Notes: generated from the sequence alone by a model not told the origin. DNA of 64,000 bases from Anaerolineales bacterium UBA5797 (GCA_002418205.1 DIDP01000076.1:10361-74360); one strand, 5' to 3'. Positions 24,761 through 33,593 are shown, counted from the first letter of the stretch. Numbers and translations are program-made.

Positions 24761-25390
24761 TTAATAACTCACCAGTGGTAATTTCTTCAACCACTTCATT
24801 TCGGTCAGTTCTTTCAAAATAAAGTCTGCACCATCTGCGCGGGAAAGTTGCGTACCCGAACTCTTGCCTACATACCCGACCTGATATCTGCCCTTGTGTT
24901 CGCCATCCATCAGACGCGGGAACCTCACCACTGTCCAATCCAAATCAGACTCCCGAATCACCTTCACGTTTGCAGCCGAATCCAGCACCACATCTTTTGC
25001 CAATAGATTGAGCAGAAATCCGATGAAGTGATCAATAAATTTAGGTTGATCTTCGGGTTGCCGTACTCCTGCGCCAGTCGTGGAGACCAGCCGGCGCACA
25101 CCATGTTTCCTCATCCCGGCAACAATGTTTTTGGCTGAAGTTTCCATCATGTGGGGAACGGGCGGACGGGTCGGACCTAGGGCGCTGATAACTGCATCCT
25201 GTTCGGCAATCGCCTTCTCGACAGCTTCAGCATCCATCGAGTCGCCTTTGAATACGGTCAAGTTGGGATGTGTCACCGTGAACTTCTCAGGGGAACGCAC
25301 AAATGCAGTCACCTGATATCCTCCCTCCAATGCCTGCTTGACCACTTCCAGCCCAACACCACGCGATGCACCAAATACTACGATCTTCAT
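24761..25390 (-). CDS. NAD(P)-binding SDR-type reductase (NmrA-like)
   Basis: The 209-residue protein begins MKIVVFGASRGVGLEVVKQA, with a Rossmann GxSxGxG dinucleotide motif. It has VSALGPTRPP and VVSTTGAGVR-like patterns of atypical SDRs such as flavin/biliverdin reductase-like and NmrA-like proteins. The substrate is unknown. AGGAG precedes the ATG. It follows the TetR gene by 35 bp and is probably under its control. Confidence 0.85.
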   Translation of the reverse strand: MKIVVFGASRGVGLEVVKQALEGGYQVTAFVRSPEKFTVTHPNLTVFKGDSMDAEAVEKAIAEQDAVISALGPTRPPVPHMMETSAKNIVAGMRKHGVRRLVSTTGAGVRQPEDQPKFIDHFIGFLLNLLAKDVVLDSAANVKVIRESDLDWTVVRFPRLMDGEHKGRYQVGYVGKSSGTQLSRADGADFILKELTEMKWLKKLPLVSY

Positions 25391-25425
25391 AAGACTCCTT
25401 TGAAATTGTTTCTTATTAATGATGG

Positions 25426-25986
25426 TTATGAAGCCAACAAGACTTTCAATTGTTTTGCCACCAGGCGCAACGGGTCGGCGGTATGCGATGTACGACTCAG
25501 GATGATCCCGCCTTCGATGGCAGAAACAATAAAGGTCGCCAATTCATCGGCTTTTGTTTTTGAGTACCCGCATTCGATCAACTTGTCATGGAAGGCGGAT
25601 TTCAACATTTGATACGCTTCGTGACAGGCGGCATTGATCCGTGGTGAAGTGGTCGCGGTTTCCATCGCCACAGCCGTCAGAGGACTGCCCGCCGCAAAAC
25701 CGGATCGTTCGACATGTTCTGCTATATTCAGAATGAAGTCAGAAATTGCTTTGGCAGCGTTGGAACTCTCTGTTAATCCCTGGCGAATCCGCTCGGCAGT
25801 TTGTTTTCCGGATTGAAGCACCGCCTCTGCCGTAATCTGTTCCTTGCCCTCTGGAAAGTAGTAATACAACGATCCTTTTGGGGAGCCGCTTTCCTTGATG
25901 ATCTCGTTCAAGCCAGTGCCGTGATAACCCTGCTTTTCCAGCAGGGCGCAGGTGGTTTGCAGGATTTGTTCGCGGGCATTGCTCAT
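25426..25986 (-). CDS. TetR/AcrR-family repressor (LmrA/YxaF-like)
   Basis: The protein (186 residues from ATG 25986, with GGAG upstream) has the TetR helix-turn-helix (GLNEIIKESGSPKGSLYYYF) and a C-terminal ligand domain of the LmrA/YxaF type (AGSPLTAVAMETATTSPRI). It should repress the reductase gene behind it and the divergent NAD(P)-binding gene at 26089 until a small hydrophobic ligand binds. An earlier in-frame ATG at 26019 lacks a ribosome binding site. Confidence 0.87.
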   Translation of the reverse strand: MSNAREQILQTTCALLEKQGYHGTGLNEIIKESGSPKGSLYYYFPEGKEQITAEAVLQSGKQTAERIRQGLTESSNAAKAISDFILNIAEHVERSGFAAGSPLTAVAMETATTSPRINAACHEAYQMLKSAFHDKLIECGYSKTKADELATFIVSAIEGGIILSRTSHTADPLRLVAKQLKVLLAS

Positions 25987-26052
25987 ATTAATCTCCGTCC
26001 AAAAAATGTCTTTTGTCATCTTTCCAAAATGCGACTATTGAATTATTATAAC

Positions 26053-26071
26053 GACTGGTCTATATACAGTC
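26053..26071. promoter_or_regulatory. possible TetR operator
   Basis: GACTG and CAGTC flank a 9-base AT-rich centre between the divergent TetR and reductase genes. Only 5-bp arms match, so this is a position-based suggestion. Confidence 0.35.
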
Positions 26072-26088
26072 AAGTTAGGAGCGAAAGA

Positions 26089-26946
26089 ATGTCATCCCCC
26101 ATATTGGTAATCGGTGCGCTGGGCAATATCGGCACGGAAGTCGTAAGGCAGATACTCGCCAGAGGTGGGAAAGTCCGTGCGGCGGACATGGATGTGAACA
26201 AACTCAGGGAGCGCCTTGGCGATTCAGTCGAGGCGGTTCGCTTTGACTTTACCGACCCAACCACCTACGAGGCAACATTCAAGGGCGTACAGAAGATGTT
26301 CTACATGCGTCCACCGCATATCACGAACATCCAGCGGGATATGGTTCCTTCGATGGATGCCGCCAAACGCGCGGGTGTAACCCATGCCGTGTTTCTCTCC
26401 CTGATCGGGATCGAGAACACAAAATATGTCCCCCACTACAAGGTGGAGACCTATTTGAAGGCAATCAACATGCAAACAACCTTTTTACGCTGTAGTTTCT
26501 TTATGCAGAATCTGAATACCACCCATCGCCGTGAGATCAAGGAAAGAAATGAGATTTTTGTGCCGGTGGGAAAGGCAAAAACCGCCTTTGTCGATGCGCG
26601 CGACATCGGGGCGGTGGCGGCGGTGGCTTTGCTGGAGGATGGACATGCCGGCAGGAATTACGACCTGACCGGCAGTGAACGCTTGGATTATTGGGAAGCA
26701 GCCAGGATCATGAGCGAGGTATTGGGACGAAGAATCACCTACCGTAACCCGAACCCGCTTTATTTCCTGATCGAGACGATACGCAGGGGTACGCCTTTCA
26801 TGTTCGCCCTGGTGATGACGGGTTTGTACACATCCACACGTTTCGGAATGGCGAAACCGATCACAGATGAAGTCGAGCGATTAACTGGGATTAGCCCGAT
26901 CACATTCAGGCAATATGTAACAGATTATGAAGATGCCTGGAAGTAA
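26089..26946 (+). CDS. NmrA-family NAD(P)-binding protein (quinone oxidoreductase 2-like)
   Basis: The 285-residue protein begins MSSPILVIGALGNIGTEVV, with a GxxGxxG Rossmann motif, and continues like NmrA/QorB proteins (FVDARDIGAVAAVALLED, YDLTGSERLDYWEAARIMSE). Such proteins are redox-sensing or NADPH-dependent quinone reductases. The start is the ATG at 26089 with AGGAG upstream; the longer frame to 25801 overlaps the divergent TetR gene and is not real. It is probably TetR-regulated with the reductase at 24761. Confidence 0.87.
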   Translation: MSSPILVIGALGNIGTEVVRQILARGGKVRAADMDVNKLRERLGDSVEAVRFDFTDPTTYEATFKGVQKMFYMRPPHITNIQRDMVPSMDAAKRAGVTHAVFLSLIGIENTKYVPHYKVETYLKAINMQTTFLRCSFFMQNLNTTHRREIKERNEIFVPVGKAKTAFVDARDIGAVAAVALLEDGHAGRNYDLTGSERLDYWEAARIMSEVLGRRITYRNPNPLYFLIETIRRGTPFMFALVMTGLYTSTRFGMAKPITDEVERLTGISPITFRQYVTDYEDAWK

Positions 26947-27010
26947 TCTCAGATTACCGAGTCAAATTAATTCAGCATGAACGCCCCTACTTATCCCTTC
27001 ATGCTATAGG

Positions 27011-28105
27011 CTAAAACTCTTTCTTTTCAACGCTCACCCGGGTTCCACCTGGCATCTCCACGGTAACATCCCCAGGGTCGTAAGATACAAGTGGTTGAGA
27101 CCAGCGAAAGATCCATTTTGCATCCTCCGGGCTGGCGTTGACGCATCCTCGTGAGGAGGGTTCACCATAATTGTTGTGCCAATAGGTGGAATGGATTGCC
27201 ACACCGGAGCCAACGAATAAACTGACCCACCCAACAGCCGGCAGACTCCAGCCTGCTGATGCACTTCCACCGCTTAATGGCAAGGAGATCGCCTTCCGCC
27301 AGATCGGGAATTCGCCTACCGGGGTCGCCCATGCATCCACAGGATTGCCCCATGCATCGTACAGTGCACCACTGGAAATACGCGCGAAATACACCTCATT
27401 CTTTCCCTCATAGCACGATAAGGTTTGATAATCAATATTGACCACGATCCTTTTTTCTTCCGCTTCCGGGTTAACGGGAGCGATTTCATCCGCAGTCAGT
27501 GGACGAAACGCCTCAGCCGGACCCCAGAACAGGTCGCCGGATCCAAAGCGTTCATTCAACCGATACCAGACTCTTCCATCCGCTTCGGCGCGAATCTGAT
27601 CCACCCAGACCACCTGACTATAGACGAACCGCGCCGGCAGCCCAATCGATTCGCGGTATTGGAGCCACGGTGCGCGCGATGGCGGATTATCGAGAATCAA
27701 GTCTACATAAGGAACGGTGACTTCAACCCACATGCCAGGTCCCAGACTCGTACTTGGCAGAGTGGACACTGGCGAATTTGGCAGGTTGCGCACGGGTTGC
27801 AGGTTTCCGCCCCACACATAACCATAGGGAGTCTCGACCCAGCGTTGATTGATCCTGCCGGGCATGGTTCCAACCACTTCCCGAATCCAGGGGATAACCT
27901 GATCCTCATACAGAGCGCCCACGATCTGTTCATTCCCATCTGGGCGCGCATATACATCCACCTTGCCAACCGTGATACGCCCCAACAGTTCCGACTGTTG
28001 TAATTCTGAAATCCCCTGCCAGGTAAATGGTCGAAAGGCAAGTGCGCCGGCGCCCAATGCGGCGATCTTTAGAAAATCACGGCGAGTGAGTGGATGTCTT
28101 GTCAT
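27011..28105 (-). CDS. Tat-exported L,D-transpeptidase (YkuD)
   Basis: The 364-residue protein has a Tat signal (TRRDFLKIAALGAGALAF), a middle with SH3-like repeats, and a C-terminal YkuD domain. Its catalytic motif is HSTYW then SSRGCVNASPEDA, with Cys321 as nucleophile. YkuD enzymes form 3-3 peptidoglycan cross-links or attach proteins to the wall; their presence fits a lipoprotein-rich monoderm-like envelope. It overlaps the small upstream gene by 29 bases and closes the operon that begins at 29782. Confidence 0.9.
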   Translation of the reverse strand: MTRHPLTRRDFLKIAALGAGALAFRPFTWQGISELQQSELLGRITVGKVDVYARPDGNEQIVGALYEDQVIPWIREVVGTMPGRINQRWVETPYGYVWGGNLQPVRNLPNSPVSTLPSTSLGPGMWVEVTVPYVDLILDNPPSRAPWLQYRESIGLPARFVYSQVVWVDQIRAEADGRVWYRLNERFGSGDLFWGPAEAFRPLTADEIAPVNPEAEEKRIVVNIDYQTLSCYEGKNEVYFARISSGALYDAWGNPVDAWATPVGEFPIWRKAISLPLSGGSASAGWSLPAVGWVSLFVGSGVAIHSTYWHNNYGEPSSRGCVNASPEDAKWIFRWSQPLVSYDPGDVTVEMPGGTRVSVEKKEF

Positions 28106-28310
28106 GGACGGAATGATCGTGATGCTGGTCCGGCTGGCTGTTGTGATTGTGCATGTTGCCCATCATGAAAAAATGAGCCAGCGGGCAAAGCAATGCCAGC
28201 CCCACATAGACGACTGTATTGATGGGGACTTTCAGGAGCAGGACAGCTGCCAGACCCAGAATGGGAAGCAAGCAGCCAAGCAGCATGATCCAGATATGAC
28301 GTTTATTCAT
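28077..28310 (-). CDS. small membrane protein with a His-rich tail
   Basis: The 77-residue protein has two hydrophobic segments and a tail rich in histidine and aspartate (HNHNSQPDQHHDHSVHD), which probably binds metal. It resembles the DUF2933-type proteins that accompany copper genes. AAGGAAGG precedes the ATG. Confidence 0.75.
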   Translation of the reverse strand: MNKRHIWIMLLGCLLPILGLAAVLLLKVPINTVVYVGLALLCPLAHFFMMGNMHNHNSQPDQHHDHSVHDKTSTHSP

Positions 28311-28322
28311 GTGAACCTTCCT

Positions 28323-28820
28323 TTACCCTTTCCGCTTTACAGGCGGAAGGGAAACAATGAGATTGCCATTTTTTATTTCAGCAGTGAATTCATCCAGAGG
28401 ACGCGGCGGCGGACCGCTGACCACATTACCAACCATATCAAAATGACCGTCATGGCAGGGACTGATGTAATGTCCCTGGTCAGGATGCCAGGTAACACGA
28501 CAGCCAAGGTGGGTGCAAATGTTAGAGAATACCCTTACTTCACTTTCACTCTTACGCAGAACGAACAAGCCATAGTTGGTTGCCGTCCGTTCCCATCCGT
28601 TGACCCTGGTGCGGGTAAATTCAAACCGGGTTGGAATGCCAATCGGATATCTTTCAAGCGAGCCAAGATCGATGATTAAATCGTCTTGCGTTTTTTCAAG
28701 CGATGGCGAAAGAAGATACAAAATGGAGGGAAGACCGATCCCAATGCCGATGAGCATTCCGACGAACCCGGCAACCGATTTGATGAAGTCACGACGGCTG
28801 ATATCTGTTTTGTGCGCCAT
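28323..28820 (-). CDS. Tat-exported Rieske-type iron-sulfur protein
   Basis: The 165-residue protein has a Tat signal-anchor (SRRDFIKSVAGF) and a Rieske fold with CTHLGC (C102, H104, C107), later SPCHDGHFD, and GPPPRPL near the end as in QcrA-like subunits. The usual second motif is CPCH; here the first cysteine, normally an iron ligand, is serine (codon AGT). It may therefore bind a modified cluster or none. No cytochrome b gene is nearby, so it is not part of a complete bc complex here. Confidence 0.82.
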   Translation of the reverse strand: MAHKTDISRRDFIKSVAGFVGMLIGIGIGLPSILYLLSPSLEKTQDDLIIDLGSLERYPIGIPTRFEFTRTRVNGWERTATNYGLFVLRKSESEVRVFSNICTHLGCRVTWHPDQGHYISPCHDGHFDMVGNVVSGPPPRPLDEFTAEIKNGNLIVSLPPVKRKG

Positions 28821-28832
28821 TTCTTCCTCTTG

Positions 28833-29312
28833 CTATTTCAACTCCCATTCAAAGATGCGGGTGGGGGCATCCACGTTGGTAATGGTGAGGGTGAGCTTTG
28901 TCGCTCCATCCAGAATGGATTTACCATCCTGCGCCGCTGGAAAAATCAATTTTCCTTCCACATGATGACCACCGCGCGGCGCATCCCAGAGGGTTGAATT
29001 CACGCTGACTCCTGTATCGGTTAAGAGCGTTGCAGTTGCGGCTAGATCCATGCTCAGGTCAATCGAATGGGTGGTCAGGACAATATTGAACTCAACAGAT
29101 TCGGTAGTCGCTGAGTCCAAGTTAAGTGGGGTGACTTCAAAGATAATCGCTCCCTGGTCGTCCATGCGGGTGGCAGAGTCAAATTCGGGGGAGGCTGATA
29201 CCGTCGAAACAGGATCAGATGGCGGCTGGGTTGGAAGCGGGGATAAAGTCGCTGAACAGGCTGTGATAACAAAAGTCAAAATAATAAGGGCGGGAAGTAA
29301 GAGTCGTTTCAT
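28833..29312 (-). CDS. lipoprotein of unknown function
   Basis: The 159-residue protein has a signal peptide with lipobox ITAC, a proline/threonine-rich linker and a beta-rich domain (EFNIVLTTHSIDLSMDLA, LTLTITNVDAPTRIFEWELK). It is translationally coupled (ATGA overlap) to the membrane protein upstream and is followed by the Rieske gene. Its beta-sandwich look suggests a periplasmic partner, perhaps metal-related, but no family is recognised. Confidence 0.7.
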   Translation of the reverse strand: MKRLLLPALIILTFVITACSATLSPLPTQPPSDPVSTVSASPEFDSATRMDDQGAIIFEVTPLNLDSATTESVEFNIVLTTHSIDLSMDLAATATLLTDTGVSVNSTLWDAPRGGHHVEGKLIFPAAQDGKSILDGATKLTLTITNVDAPTRIFEWELK

Positions 29313-29782
29313 TTTGTCTCCAGAAGTACAGGTTGAAGTTTTTGTCGTTCACGATAAAGCACGAAGAGCATGACGCCAATTCCGATGAGGTTCATGGCGA
29401 GTCCGATAAGCATGAAGGGGCGTTGATAACGGGTGAGAAAACTTGCCGCCGCACTCAAACCAAGAATGGGTAAAACATCGGTGACATGATGAATGCAACA
29501 CGCGACCATCGCAGTGGCGGATGTGCCTCCGCTCGCGCCTATCATTGAGCCGGCATGTCCTGTGGATGTAACTGGAATGAACAGGCGGAATCGCAGGATG
29601 GAATAGAGCGCGGCTTGGATACCAAAGCCGAGGATGATCGGGATGACATACCAACGGTCACGGATGAATTGAGATGAGGCGTAGTCCCAGCCCTGCGCCC
29701 AGGTGAGGATGCCGATGTAGAACGAGGCGATCAGCGCCGAGCCGAGCAGGAATGCCACAAATGGAATGAAGAATCGTTTCAT
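29309..29782 (-). CDS. four-helix membrane protein with a CC-x-HH motif
   Basis: The protein (157 residues from ATG 29782, with AGGA upstream) has about five hydrophobic segments. One contains MVACCIHHVTDVLPILG, a membrane-embedded pair of cysteines and histidines that recalls metal transporters such as MerT. It is the first gene of a minus-strand operon (29782 to 27011) whose promoter carries the shared copper-island dyads. Transport of a soft metal is an inference. Confidence 0.7.
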   Translation of the reverse strand: MKRFFIPFVAFLLGSALIASFYIGILTWAQGWDYASSQFIRDRWYVIPIILGFGIQAALYSILRFRLFIPVTSTGHAGSMIGASGGTSATAMVACCIHHVTDVLPILGLSAAASFLTRYQRPFMLIGLAMNLIGIGVMLFVLYRERQKLQPVLLETK

Positions 29783-29803
29783 CGAAAATATTCCTTTTGT
29801 GTC

Positions 29804-29872
29804 ATCATAGCCCTTGCAGTGGGCGGCGTCTTGCGCCAAGTGGCTGAACAAAGCGTAGGCAAAACTGCCTAT
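29804..29872 (-). promoter_or_regulatory. island promoter A: two dyads and -10 box
   Basis: The distal dyad 29855-29872 reads ATAGGCAGTTTTGCCTAC on the minus strand. A weak second dyad is centred 24 bp closer, and TATGAT (29809-29804) starts exactly 55 bases after the first centre. It serves the operon starting at 29782. Confidence 0.75.
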
Positions 29873-30028
29873 GTTGATCTTCGATAATTCTTCATGTGTT
29901 TTTTACATTCATCGGGTAGGATTTTCAGCCGTTAAGTAGTTTCCATGTGTGATCGAGGGGAACTCAAAACGAATCGAACGCTCGCTTTTGTTCTTCATGC
30001 GGTGAGCCAATAGGAGACTAGAAGTATC

Positions 30029-30235
30029 ATGAATAGTTTTAATATGCGGAAATTTTATCCGACCGGGCAGGAGTTTGAAATCGATCCTGTGTGTGAAATG
30101 AAAGTCGATCCAAAGAACCCGCCCTTTCAGGTTGTTCACAAAGGGAGGACTTATTACTTTTGCTCCGAGGTCTGCAAACATCTTTTTGAACGTGTTCCCG
30201 ATCAATATGTTCGAATTGAAGAAGATAAAGTTTGA
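30029..30235 (+). CDS. YHS-domain metal-binding protein
   Basis: The 68-residue protein is one YHS (TRASH-like) domain: DPVCEMKVDPKNPPF and YYFCSEVCKHLF with four metal-type cysteines. Such domains bind Cu or Zn and are often fused to copper ATPases. AGGAG lies 12 bases before the ATG at 30029; the ATG at 30044 is an alternative. It stands between the dyad promoters A and B. Confidence 0.8.
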   Translation: MNSFNMRKFYPTGQEFEIDPVCEMKVDPKNPPFQVVHKGRTYYFCSEVCKHLFERVPDQYVRIEEDKV

Positions 30236-30273
30236 AATCGAATTTGTGAGTAATTTGGATAAAGCATGACGTA

Positions 30274-30320
30274 TTAGGCAAAAATGCGTATGTTCAACTT
30301 GAGGGTGGGTGCTGTATAAG
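30274..30320 (+). promoter_or_regulatory. island promoter B: single strong dyad
   Basis: TTAGGCAAAAATGCGTAT (30274-30291) matches the island dyad. A TATAAG box at 30315-30320 lies 33 bases after the centre, so here the strong dyad sits at the near position. It would serve the beta-propeller lipoprotein at 30361. Confidence 0.55.
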
Positions 30321-30360
30321 TGCGGACGATATTCGATCCAACCAGAAGGAGTTGAACCAT

Positions 30361-31473
30361 ATGAATAAGTTTTTGATTTGGAAGATTATGCCCGCGCTGA
30401 TCATCGCCACGGTTGTCTTGAGTGCATGTGGCGCGCCGGCGAAACCTGAAATGACCGAACAACCCGCCCAGACCCAACCGGATCAACCCGTTGCAGGATT
30501 GGATGGAACAGTTTGGGTGGCAGACGAGGAGGGCAACAGCATTACCGTGATCAATGCGGCAACGAATCAAGTCCTGACCACGCTTACCGGAGTCGAGGGC
30601 GCCCACAACCTACAGGTTGCCCCGGATGGCAAAACCGTCTGGGCGGTGAGCGGGCACGACTCACTGGCGATTAAGATCGATGCCGTCACTTTTGAGGTTC
30701 ATGGTGTCGTGCCAACTGGGATGATGCCCGCACATATCGTGCTGACACCCGATGGCAAAAAAGCGTATGCCACGAACGGCGGGGATAATACGGTCACTGT
30801 GATTGATGTGGAAGCGATGTCTGCCATTGCCACGATCCCGGTCGGCGAGTATCCGCACGGTTTGCGCGTCAGCCCCGACGGGATGTGGGTTTACGTTGCC
30901 AATGCCAAATCCACCACCCTGAGCGTGATTGACACCGCGCAGGATGTAAAGGTCGCCGATATAGAAGTTGGCGAGCATCCTGTTCAAGTGGGCTTTTCGC
31001 CCGACGGGGAGTTTGTTTACTTCTCCCTCAACGGCGAAAACGCGCTTGGCAAGGTGGACGTTGCTGCGCAGGAACTGGTCGGCAAGGTGGATGTGGGCGG
31101 AGGTCCGATCCAGGTTTTTGTGACCCCCAACAACAAGTTTATTCTGACCGCCAATCAAGGGACAAAGGATACCCCAAGCACCACTGTGTCGGTTGTGGAT
31201 GTCGCGACTTTCCAGGTGATTGCAACCATTGAAACAGGGCAGGGCGCACACGGAGTCGTGATTGATCCATCGAGCCAATACGCCTACATATCGAATATCT
31301 ATGAAGACACGGTATCGGTCATTGACTTGGAAAAAATGGCGGTTGTCGCCACCGTCCCAACGGGCATGGCGCCCAATGGCATTAGCTTCTCGCCGCTTCC
31401 CGCGCCGGGGAATGCCCCTGCGGAAATTCAACTTGAAATCCCGGAGGGTGGCATGAATATGCCCATGCCGTGA
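30361..31473 (+). CDS. YncE/YVTN-type beta-propeller lipoprotein
   Basis: The 370-residue protein has a lipobox (LSAC) and seven or so repeats of about 42 residues with the YVTN pattern (VIDAATNQVLTTL-like blades, PDGKKAYATNGGDNTVTVID). These surface propellers are found beside multicopper oxidases, nitrite reductases and metal-binding systems, where they probably act as scaffolds or bind metal. The start is the ATG at 30361 with AAGGAG upstream. The tail is Met-rich (GGMNMPMP). Confidence 0.85.
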   Translation: MNKFLIWKIMPALIIATVVLSACGAPAKPEMTEQPAQTQPDQPVAGLDGTVWVADEEGNSITVINAATNQVLTTLTGVEGAHNLQVAPDGKTVWAVSGHDSLAIKIDAVTFEVHGVVPTGMMPAHIVLTPDGKKAYATNGGDNTVTVIDVEAMSAIATIPVGEYPHGLRVSPDGMWVYVANAKSTTLSVIDTAQDVKVADIEVGEHPVQVGFSPDGEFVYFSLNGENALGKVDVAAQELVGKVDVGGGPIQVFVTPNNKFILTANQGTKDTPSTTVSVVDVATFQVIATIETGQGAHGVVIDPSSQYAYISNIYEDTVSVIDLEKMAVVATVPTGMAPNGISFSPLPAPGNAPAEIQLEIPEGGMNMPMP

Positions 31474-31493
31474 GAATCTGAAGTTTGCAGCCC

Positions 31494-31531
31494 AAGAAAT
31501 CCCCTGTCGGTACAATGACAGGGGATTTCTT
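31494..31531 (+). terminator. terminator after the propeller gene
   Basis: A perfect 15-bp stem (AAGAAATCCCCTGTC with GACAGGGGATTTCTT), usable in both directions, sits directly before dyad promoter C. Confidence 0.85.
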
Positions 31532-31600
31532 ATAGGCAATATTGCCTAAGCCCGAATACGCCACGCGGCTCTCCTATTCGATTGGAAACATACCTACAAT
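31532..31600 (+). promoter_or_regulatory. island promoter C: two dyads and -10 box
   Basis: Distal dyad ATAGGCAATATTGCCTAA (31532-31549), weak proximal dyad around 31556-31573, and TACAAT at 31595-31600, 55 bases after the distal centre. It serves the gene at 31630. Confidence 0.8.
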
Positions 31601-31629
31601 GGAGAACATCCAAATGATAGAGGTGTTCC

Positions 31630-31983
31630 ATGACCACATCTTCCTTCCTGATTGTTGATCTGCCCTGCGACATGGCTTTGCAGGCAGCGAAGAAAAAATT
31701 ATTGCAAGGTGGTTTGCGGGCTTTGCAAACCTTTGACCTGCATACCGCGCGACATACCCAGCAGGATTGTCCCTGCCCGCATCATGGCACAGCGGACTGT
31801 GATTGCCAGATGGTTGTTCTAATGGTTTATGGGGAGTCTGCTGAACCTGTCCCACTGATCCTGCACGGAAGTGACGGACAAACGCGCTTCTCCATTGCCG
31901 ATGACCCATCCCAACGGATAGATAAAAAGTTGGTCGCCTCCATCAAAGAGGCATTGGATATCAGGGCGGCAGTTTCTGTCTGA
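31630..31983 (+). CDS. unknown protein with a Cys/His cluster
   Basis: This 117-residue soluble protein of no recognised family has a central CPCPHHGTADCDCQ cluster that looks like a metal site. A GAGG ribosome binding site precedes the ATG. It has its own dyad promoter in the copper island, so a copper-binding or copper-responsive role is likely but unproven. Confidence 0.75.
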   Translation: MTTSSFLIVDLPCDMALQAAKKKLLQGGLRALQTFDLHTARHTQQDCPCPHHGTADCDCQMVVLMVYGESAEPVPLILHGSDGQTRFSIADDPSQRIDKKLVASIKEALDIRAAVSV

Positions 31984-31990
31984 TATTCAC

Positions 31991-32059
31991 ATAGGCAATA
32001 TTGCCTATGGATTCCCGCGTCAAATTGCGCTGGATGGATCAAGGGGAAATCCTTATATT
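31991..32059 (+). promoter_or_regulatory. island promoter D: two dyads and -10 box
   Basis: ATAGGCAATATTGCCTAT (31991-32008) is a perfect 18-bp palindrome. The proximal dyad (CCCGCGTCAA, ATTGCGCTG) is centred 24 bp on, and TATATT at 32054-32059 starts 55 bases after the first centre. It serves the multicopper oxidase at 32093. Confidence 0.85.
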
Positions 32060-32092
32060 CAAGCACTATTCCAACTTTGCAGAGGAACCATA

Positions 32093-33169
32093 ATGAAGAA
32101 GATTTTATTTTTTACAATAACGAGTCTCGCTTTGATATTATCGGCTTGCGCGCCAGCCACAGCCTCCAATGGGGACATGCCCATGAATAATGACAATTCA
32201 GGTATGGCGGATGGGACGCCCACCCCGGGCAGCATGATGATGGAAAACCCCGAAGCGGCTCATATGATGGAGCCGATCACTGCTCCCAACGTCCAGCCTG
32301 CCACCGAAGCTGATGGCGGACAGCCCTTGGAATACCGCCTGGAAGATGGCGTCAAGGTCTTTGAGTTAACCACCAAGGCTGTTCAATGGGAAATCCTGGA
32401 TGGAGTGACCGTCACCGCATTCACATATAACGGAACCGTTCCCGGACCGATGATCCGCGTTACGGAAGGTGATCAGGTTCGGGTGATCGTAAAGAACGAA
32501 TTACCCGATCCAACTACGATCCACTGGCATGGAGTCGAAGTCCCAAATGCAATGGACGGCGTTCCGGGCGTTACCCAGGATCCGATCCAGCCGGGTGAGA
32601 CGTTTACTTACGAGTTCACCGCCAAGCCGGCTGGGACGTTCATGTATCACTCGCATTATGAGGGCGATGTGCAGGTTGGCGCCGGGCTTTATGCGCCCTT
32701 CATCATTGACCCAAAGGAACCGGATGCCAATCCACCCGTTGTGGATAAAACCCTGATGATCTCGGAATGGCGTATGACGGATGGGCAAACGTATGCCGCC
32801 ATGCCCATGAGTGGGATGGAGCCCAATTACTTCACGATCAACGGCAAGTCCTTCCCTGCCACCGAAACCATCACTGTCAAGAAAGGCGATCTGGTTCGGC
32901 TGCGCTTCATTGCCATTGGTCAATTCATTCATCCGATGCATCTGCATGGTGTACCCTTCAGGATCGTGGCGACGGATGGGCATCCTGTCCCCGAGGTGGC
33001 ACAGTTGACCAAGGACACGGTCAGTGTCGCACCGGGAGAACGCTACGACATTGAGTTCGTCGCCACAGAGACCGGACAATGGATGTTGCACTGTCACATC
33101 CTGCACCACACCACCAACGACAATGTTGAACCAGGTGGTTTGATGTTGATGATCGAAGTCGTTGAATAA
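32093..33169 (+). CDS. two-domain multicopper oxidase, lipoprotein
   Basis: The 358-residue protein has a lipobox (LSAC), a Met/His-rich linker and two cupredoxin domains. Copper motifs are IHWHG and YHSHY in domain 1, HPMHLHG and LHCHILHH..GGLM in domain 2. These supply type 2/3 ligands and a type 1 site with Cys in domain 2, as in two-domain laccases. It is not a NirK nitrite reductase, since domain 1 lacks the HCAP-type cysteine. It probably oxidises Cu(I) or phenolic substrates outside the membrane. Confidence 0.87.
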   Translation: MKKILFFTITSLALILSACAPATASNGDMPMNNDNSGMADGTPTPGSMMMENPEAAHMMEPITAPNVQPATEADGGQPLEYRLEDGVKVFELTTKAVQWEILDGVTVTAFTYNGTVPGPMIRVTEGDQVRVIVKNELPDPTTIHWHGVEVPNAMDGVPGVTQDPIQPGETFTYEFTAKPAGTFMYHSHYEGDVQVGAGLYAPFIIDPKEPDANPPVVDKTLMISEWRMTDGQTYAAMPMSGMEPNYFTINGKSFPATETITVKKGDLVRLRFIAIGQFIHPMHLHGVPFRIVATDGHPVPEVAQLTKDTVSVAPGERYDIEFVATETGQWMLHCHILHHTTNDNVEPGGLMLMIEVVE

Positions 33170-33191
33170 AATACTCAAGGAGAGAGTAAAA

Positions 33192-33593
33192 ATGCGAAAG
33201 ATGTTCTTTATCAGTATGTTGGTTTTACTGGCAGGTGTATTGGCGGCTTGCGGCAGCTCCGCACAGCCTGCCGCCCCGGTCGAGTCAGGATCGTCGAGTC
33301 CGGTAAATATCCAGATTGAGACCAATCCCAATCCTGCCATGATGGGCAACATGGAATTGATCCTGACGATCACGGATGGAGATGGCAAGCCCATCGAGGG
33401 TGCGACTGTGGATGTTTCTGCCGACCACACGGACATGACCGGCATGGGGATGAGCGGTCTCGCCACTGAGCAGGGTGAAGGGCGCTATTCCATCAATGCC
33501 AACTTCAGCATGAGCGGCAATTGGAAGATTACCGTGTATGTCCGCAAGGATGGTCTGGATTACAAGGAAGATATCGAGTTCAAAGTGCAATAA
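33192..33593 (+). CDS. FixH/YtkA-like lipoprotein
   Basis: The 133-residue protein has a lipobox (LAAC) and an Ig-like YtkA/FixH domain (NPNPAMMGNMELILTITDGD, EGRYSINANFSMSGNWKITV). Such proteins appear with copper oxidases and copper chaperones. The start is the ATG at 33192 with AAGGAG upstream. It follows the oxidase by 22 bp in the same operon. Confidence 0.8.
   Translation: MRKMFFISMLVLLAGVLAACGSSAQPAAPVESGSSSPVNIQIETNPNPAMMGNMELILTITDGDGKPIEGATVDVSADHTDMTGMGMSGLATEQGEGRYSINANFSMSGNWKITVYVRKDGLDYKEDIEFKVQ

Noticed and set aside
32093..33169. Two-domain copper protein as NirK nitrite reductase
   Set aside because: Domain 1 has no type 1 Cys-His pair; the type 1 Cys is in domain 2 and the HWH/HSH/HLH/HCH set fits a two-domain laccase-like oxidase.
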